A stretch of DNA of 64,000 bases from DATFVA01 sp963832715. Lineage in GTDB: Bacteria; Bacteroidota; Ignavibacteria; Ignavibacteriales; Ignavibacteriaceae. The DNA lies in contig CAWHVB010000007.1 of assembly GCA_963832715.1 (NCBI GenBank), positions 124,001 to 188,000 of the forward strand, given 5' to 3'. Shown in pieces: positions 54,286 through 63,180 of this stretch. The notes beneath the pieces were generated by a model. It did not search any database. It was not told where the DNA came from and saw nothing but the letters and a program-made list of their open reading frames with translations. The position numbers were made by a program, and so were the translations under genes. The first letter of the stretch is position 1, and every line of letters starts with the position of its first letter.

Positions 54286-55984
54286 TATTTAATTTCTTCC
54301 GGAACATCTCAAATGTAAGCAGCCAGTTAAGATCATCGGTATTTTTATTATTGCCTTCATAGAAATCGCTTATGATCTGCATAACAGCTTCTTCATCATA
54401 AGGCTTGTACTCCCTGATTTCATCTCTCGTAATAATTTCTTTGATCACTTTCTCATGTGTCCTGAAGAAATTCAATGTGCTTTCCCCGGATGTATTTTTA
54501 CTCATTGTCTGCTTGAGCTTTGTATATGCATAAGATGTCAGAGATGTTAATCCATAAGGATAAATAGTAGAATTCTTAACCAGCGGGAATTCTTCCAGTG
54601 CAGGATAATTTTCATGAATGGCAGAGTAAAATAGCTGGCTGTTCTTTCTTTGTTTAGCAGGAATACCAAGACTGGCAGAGATTGTACACCTTTGAGCAAA
54701 AGGCATAAAACCCGGGAAAATATTATCGAGCCGGCTCTGTTCAGGTCCGAAGTAATTGGGAATTCTGTATTTAACTATGAGCAGATCTACAAAGTTCTCC
54801 GGTCCTGTTTCCTTCGGATCAGGAAATGATTCGTATATATGTTTAAGCTGCTCTGCTGAACTTTCCAGCATCATTTCTTCGAATTCTTCTTTAAAGATTT
54901 TAGGTTTCGGTACAGTCAGATGCCTGATGACTTCAGTATAATTTTTATTGAGCAGAGAATTCTTTCCCTTGATCAGCAGTCGGTTGAGGAATTGTCTCCG
55001 TGCAAATTCGGCAAGGGCGCCGTCAATTAAGAATTTATCTTCAAAATACTTATCGTTTAGCACCGACAATTTAAGATAGGATGAAATCGGTTCCGCCAGC
55101 TGAGCAGATGCTATATATTCTCCGGCCCTGTTCAGGAATTGTCCGCTCCCTATACCCTGGGGCTGTATGAAATGACACTTTAATGCAAGCTGATGCGAAA
55201 TCTTCTTTGCAATCTGCAGATCAGTATCATCATTATATCCGAAGGAATGGATGTTGTACTTAAGTTTATTATTCTGAAGCAGTAATGAAAGAAGGAAGCG
55301 TGAATCGAGTCCTCCTGAAAGTCCGAAGGATACCTTTAACTTTTCGGGGATTTCAATTGAAAGGAATCCCTTAAGTACATCAAACAAATTCTCCGGTGTG
55401 GAATTGTTAAGGTCCGGGAACCAGTTTTCAGTTTCTATGTTTAATACGCCCGACTTTATTTCCGCCGAGGAGGCTGGCGGAAGTTTTTCAACATTATATA
55501 TAAACGAGCTGTTTGACAGCTGATTGAATGTCATCCACCTCGATCCTAACTGCTTAAAGTCAATTTCAACTTCTTCCATAACCGAGGTAATCCACTCAAG
55601 ATTTGAAGAAAAATATATCCCGGTTTTATGTTTATAAAAATATATAGTACGCAGCCCGATATAATCGCTGAAAAAGTTTATTTTATCACTGTTCCATTTA
55701 ATTATAAGGTAATGCCCCTGGGGATCTCTGAATGAATTCTCCGCTATTTTCCTTTCCCAGTTATCAATCGACATAATCCTGGAATTCCCGCTGATTGTTT
55801 CAATTCCCAGGCCGAGCACAATCCAGTTCCGTTCAGCCGAGTAACTGAATGTATATTCTGTCCCTCCGGCAGCGATGAATAAACGCGGCTCATCAATTGT
55901 AACAACAGGCTGGGGATAAAGCGAAGAAAGGCCAAGTTTCCTCTGTTCGCTTAAATTCCCTGCAAAACCAAAGATCCAGCTCAT
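54272..55984 (-). CDS. Asparagine-synthetase-like amidotransferase with inactive glutaminase domain
   Basis: 570 residues. N-terminal Ntn-type domain (~1-190) and C-terminal ATP-pyrophosphatase domain with the P-loop 'SGGLDSR' (223-229) and later 'DGALAEFARRQ'. The N-terminus reads MSWIFGF where active glutaminases have MCGIFGF, so the catalytic Cys is replaced by Ser and glutamine hydrolysis is unlikely. Such proteins occur in polysaccharide clusters, where they may amidate sugar carboxylates or transfer amino groups from ammonia. It overlaps the flippase gene by four bases. Confidence 0.88.
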   Translation of the reverse strand: MSWIFGFAGNLSEQRKLGLSSLYPQPVVTIDEPRLFIAAGGTEYTFSYSAERNWIVLGLGIETISGNSRIMSIDNWERKIAENSFRDPQGHYLIIKWNSDKINFFSDYIGLRTIYFYKHKTGIYFSSNLEWITSVMEEVEIDFKQLGSRWMTFNQLSNSSFIYNVEKLPPASSAEIKSGVLNIETENWFPDLNNSTPENLFDVLKGFLSIEIPEKLKVSFGLSGGLDSRFLLSLLLQNNKLKYNIHSFGYNDDTDLQIAKKISHQLALKCHFIQPQGIGSGQFLNRAGEYIASAQLAEPISSYLKLSVLNDKYFEDKFLIDGALAEFARRQFLNRLLIKGKNSLLNKNYTEVIRHLTVPKPKIFKEEFEEMMLESSAEQLKHIYESFPDPKETGPENFVDLLIVKYRIPNYFGPEQSRLDNIFPGFMPFAQRCTISASLGIPAKQRKNSQLFYSAIHENYPALEEFPLVKNSTIYPYGLTSLTSYAYTKLKQTMSKNTSGESTLNFFRTHEKVIKEIITRDEIREYKPYDEEAVMQIISDFYEGNNKNTDDLNWLLTFEMFRKKLNITGS

Positions 55985-57402
55985 ATTTTACCAGTAAATT
56001 TTAATTTGAAACCTATTAAACGATATACCAGGAAAAATGCAATGATAAATAATATTACATCTACAGCAAAAAGATCAAGCAACTTTGAAACCAGATAAAA
56101 AAGGCCTATAGAAAACAAAATTGAGACAATCTTCCACGTTTCATAAGTAATTTTGATTTTTCGTTCAGAAATAATTACTAAATACGCTGCATTTCCCAGG
56201 TAGCTGAAAAAAGTAGCCGCGGCAGCACCCATAATGCCGTAGAGGGGTATCAGCCAGAAATTCAAAGCAATATTTATAACCAGTGCAATCAAATCGCTTA
56301 CAAGAAAGTGAATGCTCTTCCCTGAAACATAGGGATAGACTGAGTAGTAAGTCACGACCGCACTGAATATGTAAGATACCAATACAACCGGAATTATCTC
56401 AACTCCCCCTCTGTATTGAGGATTAAAAAGGAAAAATCCCGAAAAATTAAATGTGAAAAGATCGTCTATGAATATTGATACCGTCAGGAAAATTAAAAGA
56501 CTAACCCCGACAATTTTTGTTAAGGTTTTACCGAATTCCTCACTATAATTTCCTGCATTATATATCCGGATAGAATATGGAGTCCATGCACTGCGGAGAG
56601 ACATTACGAAAATATTCATTACAAGGGCTATACGGTATGCAAAACTGTAGATTCCAACTTCACTTTTGCCGAGGAAATGATCGATAATAAATCTGTCAAT
56701 AACTTCCACTGAAGCCGAAAGCAGGCCGGCAATAACCAATGGGTAAGAAAAAGTTAAAAAGGTTTTCAGCATATCTGTTCTCATCCGCGGCATGTAATTA
56801 TCCCTGAGGAAAGGCAGAAGGATAAAGAAGAGAGAAACAGATGTTACCAGTTGGGCCCAGATTATCCCGTAGATCCCGAGTTTCAGAAAATAAACGAGAT
56901 ATATATTAAATATCAAATTAACTACGGCACTAAAAGATGAGTAAACAACAACCTTCCGCGCAAGTTCTTTTGTCCTTAAAAGATGTAAAGTAATGAATGT
57001 GATAGTTTCAAAAAAAAGCGACGCAAAGATTATTCTGATCAGTCCGCTGTACCCTGTTGTTCCTGTTGCTTCCAGGGCAATCCAGCCAGAGAGAATGAAA
57101 ATGATAATGGTAAGAGTAATGCCGATAAGTCCCGCTGCATTTATTATGGTGGAGAAGATCTCTTTACGCTTGCTCTCGTTTTCCTCTTCAAGATAATATT
57201 TACTGAGCGCCGATTGAAGTCCTGACTGGTAAAACACCGCGATTATTGCATAAAGCGACATAACCAATGCATACTGGCCGAATTCTTCTGTAGGAATTAA
57301 ATTTGAATATAAGGGAAGGAGCAGGAAGCTTACAGACCTGACAAAAAGGTTTCCAATTGTGTACCATGCAGTTGCCTTGGATAGACTGCTTTTTTTCTCC
57401 AT
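55981..57402 (-). CDS. Wzx-type polysaccharide flippase (MOP superfamily)
   Basis: 473 residues with about 13-14 predicted membrane helices spread over the whole length, and 'KATAWYTIGNLFVRSVSFLLLP' at the N-terminus as in O-antigen flippases. It moves lipid-linked oligosaccharide repeat units from the cytoplasmic to the periplasmic face of the inner membrane. No Wzy polymerase or Wzz is seen in this window. It abuts the transferase at 58475 and overlaps the amidotransferase. Confidence 0.93.
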   Translation of the reverse strand: MEKKSSLSKATAWYTIGNLFVRSVSFLLLPLYSNLIPTEEFGQYALVMSLYAIIAVFYQSGLQSALSKYYLEEENESKRKEIFSTIINAAGLIGITLTIIIFILSGWIALEATGTTGYSGLIRIIFASLFFETITFITLHLLRTKELARKVVVYSSFSAVVNLIFNIYLVYFLKLGIYGIIWAQLVTSVSLFFILLPFLRDNYMPRMRTDMLKTFLTFSYPLVIAGLLSASVEVIDRFIIDHFLGKSEVGIYSFAYRIALVMNIFVMSLRSAWTPYSIRIYNAGNYSEEFGKTLTKIVGVSLLIFLTVSIFIDDLFTFNFSGFFLFNPQYRGGVEIIPVVLVSYIFSAVVTYYSVYPYVSGKSIHFLVSDLIALVINIALNFWLIPLYGIMGAAAATFFSYLGNAAYLVIISERKIKITYETWKIVSILFSIGLFYLVSKLLDLFAVDVILFIIAFFLVYRLIGFKLKFTGKI

Positions 57403-58475
57403 CAGGTAATTTTATTCTGTCTGTATAATTCTTTTAGTTTTGAATTTACACTTTTGAATCCATGATATTTATCCACCCATTTCTTTCCAACTTCACCTAA
57501 ATGTTTTCTCTGATCAGTGTTTTCAATAAGCTCTGAAAGTTTTCTATAGAGTTCGTCTTCATTATTCGCTACAATGAACGGATTTTCGGGTAGCCAGTCA
57601 GCATATTCCGCTGTCATATTTGTAATAGTTGGTATACCCATGGCAAGAGTTTCGAGCCCGGCTTTGCCGTAGCCTGTACCTCCCATAGAACCGCCTACCT
57701 GGTCAATTGCAATATCGCTTTCACTTTTAACCTTCAATACCTCGCTGCGCGGGTTATTCTCCATCAGTATAAATTCTATCTTCTTTTCCTTCTTAATTTT
57801 TTCAACAACTGAAATAATCAGGCCGGTACCTTTATATTTCCTGTTAGTCGGTGAATGTACTATCCTGACAGCATCACCTGTTGCTTCTTTCTTTGAAGGA
57901 AGTTCAGAAGAATCATATGGATAAAAAAGATAATTGAGATCTTTTTTTAAGGCAAGGTGATCATACTCGGAAGTAATATTCAGATCCGATATCGCGTCAA
58001 GTTCTTTTATCAATCCCCGCTGGCGAAGATCACTGCCGTAGTAGCAGCATACTATTTTCTTTCCCTCTTTTTTCCATTTGATCGCCTGGGATGGGTAACG
58101 GTAAAAATCGAGACCTGCGTCGTAATGTATTATTTCGAATTCATCCAGCTTGTATTTTTCAATCGCCGCTTCAATTCTTCTGCGCCTCAGCCGGTCATTC
58201 ATATTAAAATATAATTTTTCCAGGGTATTCCTGGAAGCGAAGACGGGTGCTGACGCAGCCTCAGCTTTGCTCTCCTCTGCTTTCCTTTTCCGCCACTTTT
58301 TAGCAAAACTGAAATCGGGCAGAGGGAGTTCAAGACAAATATCTTCAGGAAAATCAATGGGATTTTGATGATAAGTTACCAGGTGTGAAAAATCTCCAAC
58401 GCTGTTATGCATTTTGAAAAAATCATATGGCACTCCCGCATAATTCTGCGGAGCCAGATGTAATATTTTCAGCAT
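57402..58475 (-). CDS. Glycosyltransferase-like protein (GT-B, GT4-type)
   Basis: 357 residues. GT-B layout with 'LKILHLAPQNYAGVPYDFF' start, Lys/Arg-rich loop (~60-85), and C-terminal nucleotide domain containing 'VHSPTNRKYKGT' (~205-217) and 'GKAGLETLAMGIPTITN'. The usual EX7E pattern is degenerate ('SDIAIDQVGGSMGGTGYGKAGLE'), but the layout is preserved. It shares a base with the genes on each side, so the group is one operon. Substrates unknown. Confidence 0.85.
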   Translation of the reverse strand: MLKILHLAPQNYAGVPYDFFKMHNSVGDFSHLVTYHQNPIDFPEDICLELPLPDFSFAKKWRKRKAEESKAEAASAPVFASRNTLEKLYFNMNDRLRRRRIEAAIEKYKLDEFEIIHYDAGLDFYRYPSQAIKWKKEGKKIVCCYYGSDLRQRGLIKELDAISDLNITSEYDHLALKKDLNYLFYPYDSSELPSKKEATGDAVRIVHSPTNRKYKGTGLIISVVEKIKKEKKIEFILMENNPRSEVLKVKSESDIAIDQVGGSMGGTGYGKAGLETLAMGIPTITNMTAEYADWLPENPFIVANNEDELYRKLSELIENTDQRKHLGEVGKKWVDKYHGFKSVNSKLKELYRQNKIT

Positions 58476-59446
58476 CAGATATCTTTTATTAGTGTATCCC
58501 TGAATATTCCTCGTGCGCCGAAGTTTTCCTTGAACCTACCCAAACCCCAGTTTGGTTCCATATTTACAGTGAATATACCGAAATCAAGAAAACGGAATCC
58601 CTCTTCTTTATAACGCTTCATTATTTCATAAAAAAGCAGGTTCACTGCGCGGTATTCCTGGAATTCTTCATCATGGCTGATATAAAAAGCAAGAACCACT
58701 TTGGGATTTGCACTGAAGTTGCACACACCGGCAATCAGCTTATCCTTTAGGAAAGCACCCCAGAGCCGGATCTTTGCCGGGAACATCTTCTTTAGCTTTA
58801 ACAGCTCATCGAGCGAGTGAGCAGGTGATACATTATGCCGCAGTTTCAGGTTCTTCTTGAGGATCTCATAGTACTCTGCAAACTTATCGCATTCAACAAT
58901 CTCTACTCCCTGCTTAATAGATTTTTTTACAGCTGTCCTCGCTTCAGCACGGTATGTGGAAAGCAGGTCGTCCTTATCGAAATCCAGCTGAACAATGCTC
59001 GAGACATCTCTCTTTAAATAAGTGAACCCGTTGCGTACAAGCGCAAAATCAATATAGTTGGAATATTTTGTCTGATAAATTATCGGCGGAGGGGTAAGCT
59101 GCACCCTGTCAACCTTTAGCTCCTTCGCATAATCCAGAAGAACATCGACCATTGTGTGGGCTTCTTTAAAATTGAGATCTGAATTATAAACAAAGCTTCC
59201 ATAGGAAGCTCCGGGATGTGAAGCAAGCACCCTCTTCCCTTCGCGCTTAACAACAGCTGCTGTATAAAGTGCCAGCACCTTGTTATCTTTTTTAACCACT
59301 ATTGATGCGTCATCAAATCTGCCTTCAGGGTGGTAGGCAAGAAATTCACGCTTATGAAATATCGTTCCGTTATCAGAATTTTCAATAAAATTGTCCCATT
59401 CTTCAGCGGACAAACCTGATTTCTTAAATGTTTTATATTCGATCAT
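58475..59446 (-). CDS. FemAB/GNAT-like aminoacyl- or acyl-transferase
   Basis: 323 residues with two GNAT-fold halves, the arrangement of the FemX/BioF2-like (Acetyltransf_6) family. 'HPGASYGSFVYNSDL' (first half) and 'NFSANPKVVLAFYISHDEEFQEYRAVNLLFYEIMKRY' plus 'FLDFGIFTVNMEPNWGLGRFKENFG' (second half) match this family. In polysaccharide clusters it probably N-acylates or aminoacylates an amino sugar (inference). It is the first gene of the minus-strand operon that ends at 54272; the 138 bases upstream are AT-rich and hold no gene. Confidence 0.87.
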   Translation of the reverse strand: MIEYKTFKKSGLSAEEWDNFIENSDNGTIFHKREFLAYHPEGRFDDASIVVKKDNKVLALYTAAVVKREGKRVLASHPGASYGSFVYNSDLNFKEAHTMVDVLLDYAKELKVDRVQLTPPPIIYQTKYSNYIDFALVRNGFTYLKRDVSSIVQLDFDKDDLLSTYRAEARTAVKKSIKQGVEIVECDKFAEYYEILKKNLKLRHNVSPAHSLDELLKLKKMFPAKIRLWGAFLKDKLIAGVCNFSANPKVVLAFYISHDEEFQEYRAVNLLFYEIMKRYKEEGFRFLDFGIFTVNMEPNWGLGRFKENFGARGIFRDTLIKDI

Positions 59447-59584
59447 ATTTCCGGATGCTAAATTAAGATTAGTAAAATTTGAACTGAAAAATACAATTTC
59501 TGCATTTAATATTGAAACAGGAAAGCTAATGACCGATTTCAGTAAGACGGACTTTTCGTATTCCCCTTGTTATTCAATACCAAA

Positions 59585-59995
59585 TTAATTTTCCAGAATA
59601 TCTTTAGCCCAATTCAGGAATCGTAAGAAATGCTTATTGAGTTTATTAATGTCTGCTTCATCATAAACATCACCTGAGTATGATACCATATTCTTATGAT
59701 CAATCATTTTCTTGAAATGGTCTAACGCTGAAATACTTTTATATTGAGGCGGAATGGAATTTTTCAAAAGGCCAATCACGTCATAATGACTATCTCCGCT
59801 TGTTTTTGTGCTTGCAAATATTATGGTAATAGCGTCGGCATAAGCAATAGCAGAATGAATGATAAGAACGCCGCCGGCATTATAATATTCATGTTCGATT
59901 GCCAATTCTGCAGCATCATTGAAACTTTTTGCGACCCTGATAAAATCTAAATACTTACCCGCAGGATATTTTTTCGAAGGAATTTTTCTAACCAT
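59585..59995 (-). CDS. HEPN-domain protein, partner of the MNT nucleotidyltransferase
   Basis: 136 residues, all-alpha. 'LDFIRVAKSFNDAAELAIEHEYYNAGG' (~17-43), 'HSAIAYADAITI' (~47-58) and 'HFKKMIDHKNMVSYSGDVY' (~93-111) fit a HEPN four-helix domain. The 'HKNxxxYxG' end pattern is typical of the group paired with MNT nucleotidyltransferases. The classic RNase motif Rx4-6H is not evident, so RNase activity is uncertain. It overlaps the partner gene by eight bases and follows it on the same strand. In known MNT-HEPN pairs one partner modifies or neutralises the other. Confidence 0.82.
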   Translation of the reverse strand: MVRKIPSKKYPAGKYLDFIRVAKSFNDAAELAIEHEYYNAGGVLIIHSAIAYADAITIIFASTKTSGDSHYDVIGLLKNSIPPQYKSISALDHFKKMIDHKNMVSYSGDVYDEADINKLNKHFLRFLNWAKDILEN

Positions 59996-60593
59996 TTAAG
60001 AGTTCTTTGATTTTTTTTCCTGAAATAACTATCCCCTCCTTTAATATTTCATCTACAGGACTTTTATTTACCCTCTTTTTAAACTCACTCCGGGTAAGAT
60101 AAAAAGGAGCTAATGTAACACCAAATTCATCAAATAGTTCATCCCTCAGAGAGTGTACGATTTTTTCCAGAGTCGGGATTTTATTTTTGTAAACAAGACA
60201 AATATCAAGATCGCTCTTCGGTGTTTCCTCATTTCGTGCAGCACTTCCGAAAAGGATTATACTATCTGTATGATCCGAAAGATTATCTTTTATCCTGGCG
60301 AAAAGGGATTTCTTATATCTTTTCTCTGCACTAAAAAGTGCTGAAATTATCTCATTTGAAATAAAGTTATCCCTGTTCAAAGTATATAGGTGCTCACGTC
60401 CTCCTGTCTGCCTGGTTACAATTTTTAGAATAACCAGGTTCTCAAGGGCGAGTTGAATTGATCGCAGCCCCATACCTGAAAGACGGGAAGTTTCTCTGCC
60501 TGAAATGCCGACCATTTTCTCGTTTAGTACCCGAAGTACAGCAAGGCTGCCCGAATTCGTTAATATATAATCTAGTATATTATTTATTACCAT
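59988..60593 (-). CDS. MNT-type nucleotidyltransferase with N-terminal winged HTH
   Basis: 201 residues. Residues ~10-80 form a winged helix-turn-helix ('SGRETSRLSGMGLRSIQLALENL', then wing 'TRQTGGREHLYTL'). Residues ~95-150 carry the minimal nucleotidyltransferase motif: Gly116-Ser117 in 'LFGSAARNEETPKSDLDI', with Asp128 and Asp130 as metal ligands. In MNT-HEPN systems this subunit acts as antitoxin by adding nucleotides to the HEPN toxin. The DNA-binding domain suggests autoregulation through the palindromes at 60599-60638. No Shine-Dalgarno is seen. Confidence 0.88.
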   Translation of the reverse strand: MVINNILDYILTNSGSLAVLRVLNEKMVGISGRETSRLSGMGLRSIQLALENLVILKIVTRQTGGREHLYTLNRDNFISNEIISALFSAEKRYKKSLFARIKDNLSDHTDSIILFGSAARNEETPKSDLDICLVYKNKIPTLEKIVHSLRDELFDEFGVTLAPFYLTRSEFKKRVNKSPVDEILKEGIVISGKKIKELLNG

Positions 60594-60598
60594 CTTAT

Positions 60599-60638
60599 CT
60601 GACTAATATTTTAGTCATATGACTAATTATTTAGTCAG
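60599..60638 (-). promoter_or_regulatory. Tandem palindromic operator of the MNT-HEPN operon
   Basis: Two copies of TGACTAA-N4-TTAGTCA (60600-60617 and 60620-60637), two bases apart, and flanked by C and G so that the whole element is itself a palindrome. Their centres are 20 bases (about two helical turns) apart, ideal for two dimers on one face. The element ends six bases before the ATG at 60593. It probably binds the wHTH of the nucleotidyltransferase and blocks transcription or translation start. Confidence 0.8.
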
Positions 60639-60753
60639 TAAAATATGGGATATATCGTAAAAAATCAAGGTTTATTTTCTCAGGTAAGGCTTCGGTTTCT
60701 CATCAGGTGATTATTACAGTCCTGGTTTCCGCCGATAGTTTCTACGGCATTAA

Positions 60754-61650
60754 TTAAAACCTGAACTGCAGTGAAAATATCGAAGAATTTCCCAATCCGT
60801 AAGAGAATGGAAGGAATGCATAATCGAATCTTAAACTGCCCCACATAAGACCTACTCCGCCGGTAAAACCCCGTGATTCATAGCCTGTCTGATAACCGGC
60901 CCGCAATGCTATTATATTATCATAAACACCTTCAGCACCAAGGTTGAAGTGTGTATCGTCTGTCGATAGATATTTCTGGAATTCGGCTGCTGCGGTTAGG
61001 CCGATCTTTGAATCTGTAAAGTCTAAGTGATAAGCAGGACCAACGCGGATTTCTGAAGGAAGTTTTGTCGCTTCATTTCTGAGGTTATTCATAGAACCAA
61101 CGTTTCTGATAACAGCCGAGGCGGTCAACCCTTCAATTGAAGTCGTATAGTTCAGACCAAAATCAAATCCCCAGCCTGCAGCCTGATCATTAAGTATATT
61201 TTCATAAAGGTATCTTGCTGATAATCCGAAATCAATATCTTTGACAATGCCGAAGCCTGTTGATAAGCTGCCGAAAAAATAATTAGCATTGAACTTTGAA
61301 TCAGGAGGACCAGGTTTGGTGCGCGCTTCAAGATCGCTTACCGTGGTAACATTAAACCCTAATGCTACCGGCAGTCCCCATAACGTAGATGAAATACCAA
61401 GTACTTCACTCCTCACATCCTGGATCCATTCATTATGCATTAGTATTACTTCGGTGTTGTCATTTCCGGCAAGCCGGGCGGGATTATAAAACAGCGCTGT
61501 GACATCACTGGCAGTAACCGCTCCGGCATCACCCATTGCAATGTTCTTCGCGCCGAAGCCGAATTTAAGGAATGATAAGCCCGTATTTCCGGCTGATTGA
61601 GAGAAAGAATATGTTGAAAAAGCTAAAAGGAAAAGTATTATTTTTTTCAT
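60754..61650 (-). CDS. PorV/PorQ-like outer-membrane protein (UPF0164)
   Basis: 298 residues with signal peptide (1-18, ending FSQS). Starts with 'FLKFGFGAKNIAMGDAGAVTASDVTALFYNPARLAG', the signature of the PorV/PorQ family, and finishes in a beta-barrel series ending in aromatic Phe ('SIFSLQFRF'). PorV escorts sorting-domain cargo to the T9SS attachment machinery. It forms a pair with the gene at 61696 and lies downstream of a T9SS cargo gene, which fits the role. Confidence 0.9.
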   Translation of the reverse strand: MKKIILFLLAFSTYSFSQSAGNTGLSFLKFGFGAKNIAMGDAGAVTASDVTALFYNPARLAGNDNTEVILMHNEWIQDVRSEVLGISSTLWGLPVALGFNVTTVSDLEARTKPGPPDSKFNANYFFGSLSTGFGIVKDIDFGLSARYLYENILNDQAAGWGFDFGLNYTTSIEGLTASAVIRNVGSMNNLRNEATKLPSEIRVGPAYHLDFTDSKIGLTAAAEFQKYLSTDDTHFNLGAEGVYDNIIALRAGYQTGYESRGFTGGVGLMWGSLRFDYAFLPFSYGLGNSSIFSLQFRF

Positions 61651-61695
61651 ATTTCAAAATTACAAGATTACAAAATTGTCCGGACGGAGCAGAAC

Positions 61696-62673
61696 TTAAA
61701 AAATTACGTTGATGCCGACTACGTGCCTGTCCTGCGGAGAATACTGCTCTATCATAAATGCATAATCTACGCCTACCCTGATACCATCGAAACTCCTTGA
61801 ATAGGAAAATCCGGCTGCAGGTTTTGGCAGAAAATCAGAGTTGCTGAGGTTGAACTGATCAATTCCTGCACGCAGATACAGTCCCTCGTATATATTGTAC
61901 TCAGCACCTGCTCTCAGAATATTTGTTTCAGCATTACTATTCTCAAATTCAACGGATGCTAATAGTCCCAGGCTGCTGTTAAAATAACTGACAGCCAGTC
62001 TTTTAAGTATAGGGAATTTATTTGTGGAAACGGTCCCGTCAGTTCCGTATAGATTACTCGTATCCCATTTATAAGCACTGTTAACGTCTGTAATTGTCAA
62101 AGCCGCATTCCACTGGTCATTTATTTTATACAGGGCTCCGATATCAACTCCTACACCGCTTGAAGTTATCGATTCATATAGCTTATAGTAATAAAACTTT
62201 GCTTCCACGCCGATGGCGATGTGCTCAGAAAATCTTTTTCCTAAACCCACGAAGAACTGGTTTTCTGAGGTCGAGAGTTCACCTGTCTGCAGACCCTGGT
62301 TATCTCTGCCGTCAATCTTACTCACCCCGCTGTTTATTATACCGGCACTTATACCTGCAGCCCTGTTCTTCTTACCCTCGAGGTCGAACCTGCGGGTAAA
62401 TGATAAAAAGTTCAGAGACCTGTCGAGCGATAAAAAAGTATATGATGTCTGAAATGAATTTCCTTCCTGGAAAACGCTTAGTGCGGGATTATAATAAGAG
62501 ACAAGATTTCCCTCTGTAACCGCGGCCATCGCGTTACCCATACCAATACCCCGGGCACCGAATCCCATCCTTGTAAACGCACCCGGCATCGAGCTTATCC
62601 TGCTGAACTGCGGCTGAGCAGTTAGTAAAGCACTAAATGAGAAAAAAATCAGTATTAAGAAATATTTTTTCAA
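61696..62673 (-). CDS. PorV/PorQ-like outer-membrane protein (second copy)
   Basis: 325 residues, signal peptide ending TAQ (1-19), then 'FTRMGFGARGIGMGNAMAAVTEGNLVSYYNPAL' and a barrel-like series of aromatic-rich beta strands ending 'GINVIF'. Clearly homologous to the gene 45 bases downstream, so the pair may arise by duplication. In T9SS organisms different PorV-like proteins serve different cargo or structures; which applies here is unknown. Confidence 0.9.
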   Translation of the reverse strand: MKKYFLILIFFSFSALLTAQPQFSRISSMPGAFTRMGFGARGIGMGNAMAAVTEGNLVSYYNPALSVFQEGNSFQTSYTFLSLDRSLNFLSFTRRFDLEGKKNRAAGISAGIINSGVSKIDGRDNQGLQTGELSTSENQFFVGLGKRFSEHIAIGVEAKFYYYKLYESITSSGVGVDIGALYKINDQWNAALTITDVNSAYKWDTSNLYGTDGTVSTNKFPILKRLAVSYFNSSLGLLASVEFENSNAETNILRAGAEYNIYEGLYLRAGIDQFNLSNSDFLPKPAAGFSYSRSFDGIRVGVDYAFMIEQYSPQDRHVVGINVIF

Positions 62674-62706
62674 CAGAACCTCTGTTTAATTCAATTTTAG
62701 TTTAGA

Positions 62707-63180
62707 TCACTGCAGAACTAAGATCTTGCCGTACAGCGGATCATCCGATCCCACTTCTATCCTGTAGAAGTATACGCCATTCGGAACAATATTGCCATTA
62801 TCATCTGTACCGTCCCAGTAATCATAAGGTGAATCGGTAGCAGCAATTTTTCGCGGTGTATTCTGTATTACTGTCTTTACATAATTCATCCCGAAATCGA
62901 AAATCTGATTGTTACATTCTCATCCTTTCCGCCTGTGTCATACTTGAAAATAATCTTTGAATCTATCCTCGGAGAAAAAGGATTCGGGAATGCATAAACC
63001 TCTTTAGAAGATGGTGCGGCAATATAAACTTTCCATTTGCCGTCCCACATTAAGCCTGTCTGAGTAAATCTTGCTAATCCCTGGTCGGAACCGAGCCAGA
63101 CAGTATTACCCGAAGCTGCAGCAGAGAAAAAAGCAGTCGTTTTCAGGATTGCACCTGTTTCACTGTCTTCAATCGAACCT
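62707..63180 (-). CDS. C-terminal part of the T9SS cargo gene, with two frameshifts
   Basis: Joins the frame of 63169-64000 to the end. After about 63178 the reading continues as 'GSIEDSETGAILKTTAFFSA', 'NTVWLGSDQGLARFTQTG' and then 'VYAFPNPFSPRIDSKIIFKY', a T9SS-type sorting domain start. A second shift near 62890-62912 leads to 'IFDFGMNYVKTVIQ', 'YWDGTDDNGNIVPNGVYFYRI' and 'GKILVLQ', the FlgD-like sorting-domain end. A naive ORF of 60 residues (62707-62889) covers only the tail. The gene is complete if both single-base shifts are errors. Confidence 0.82.
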
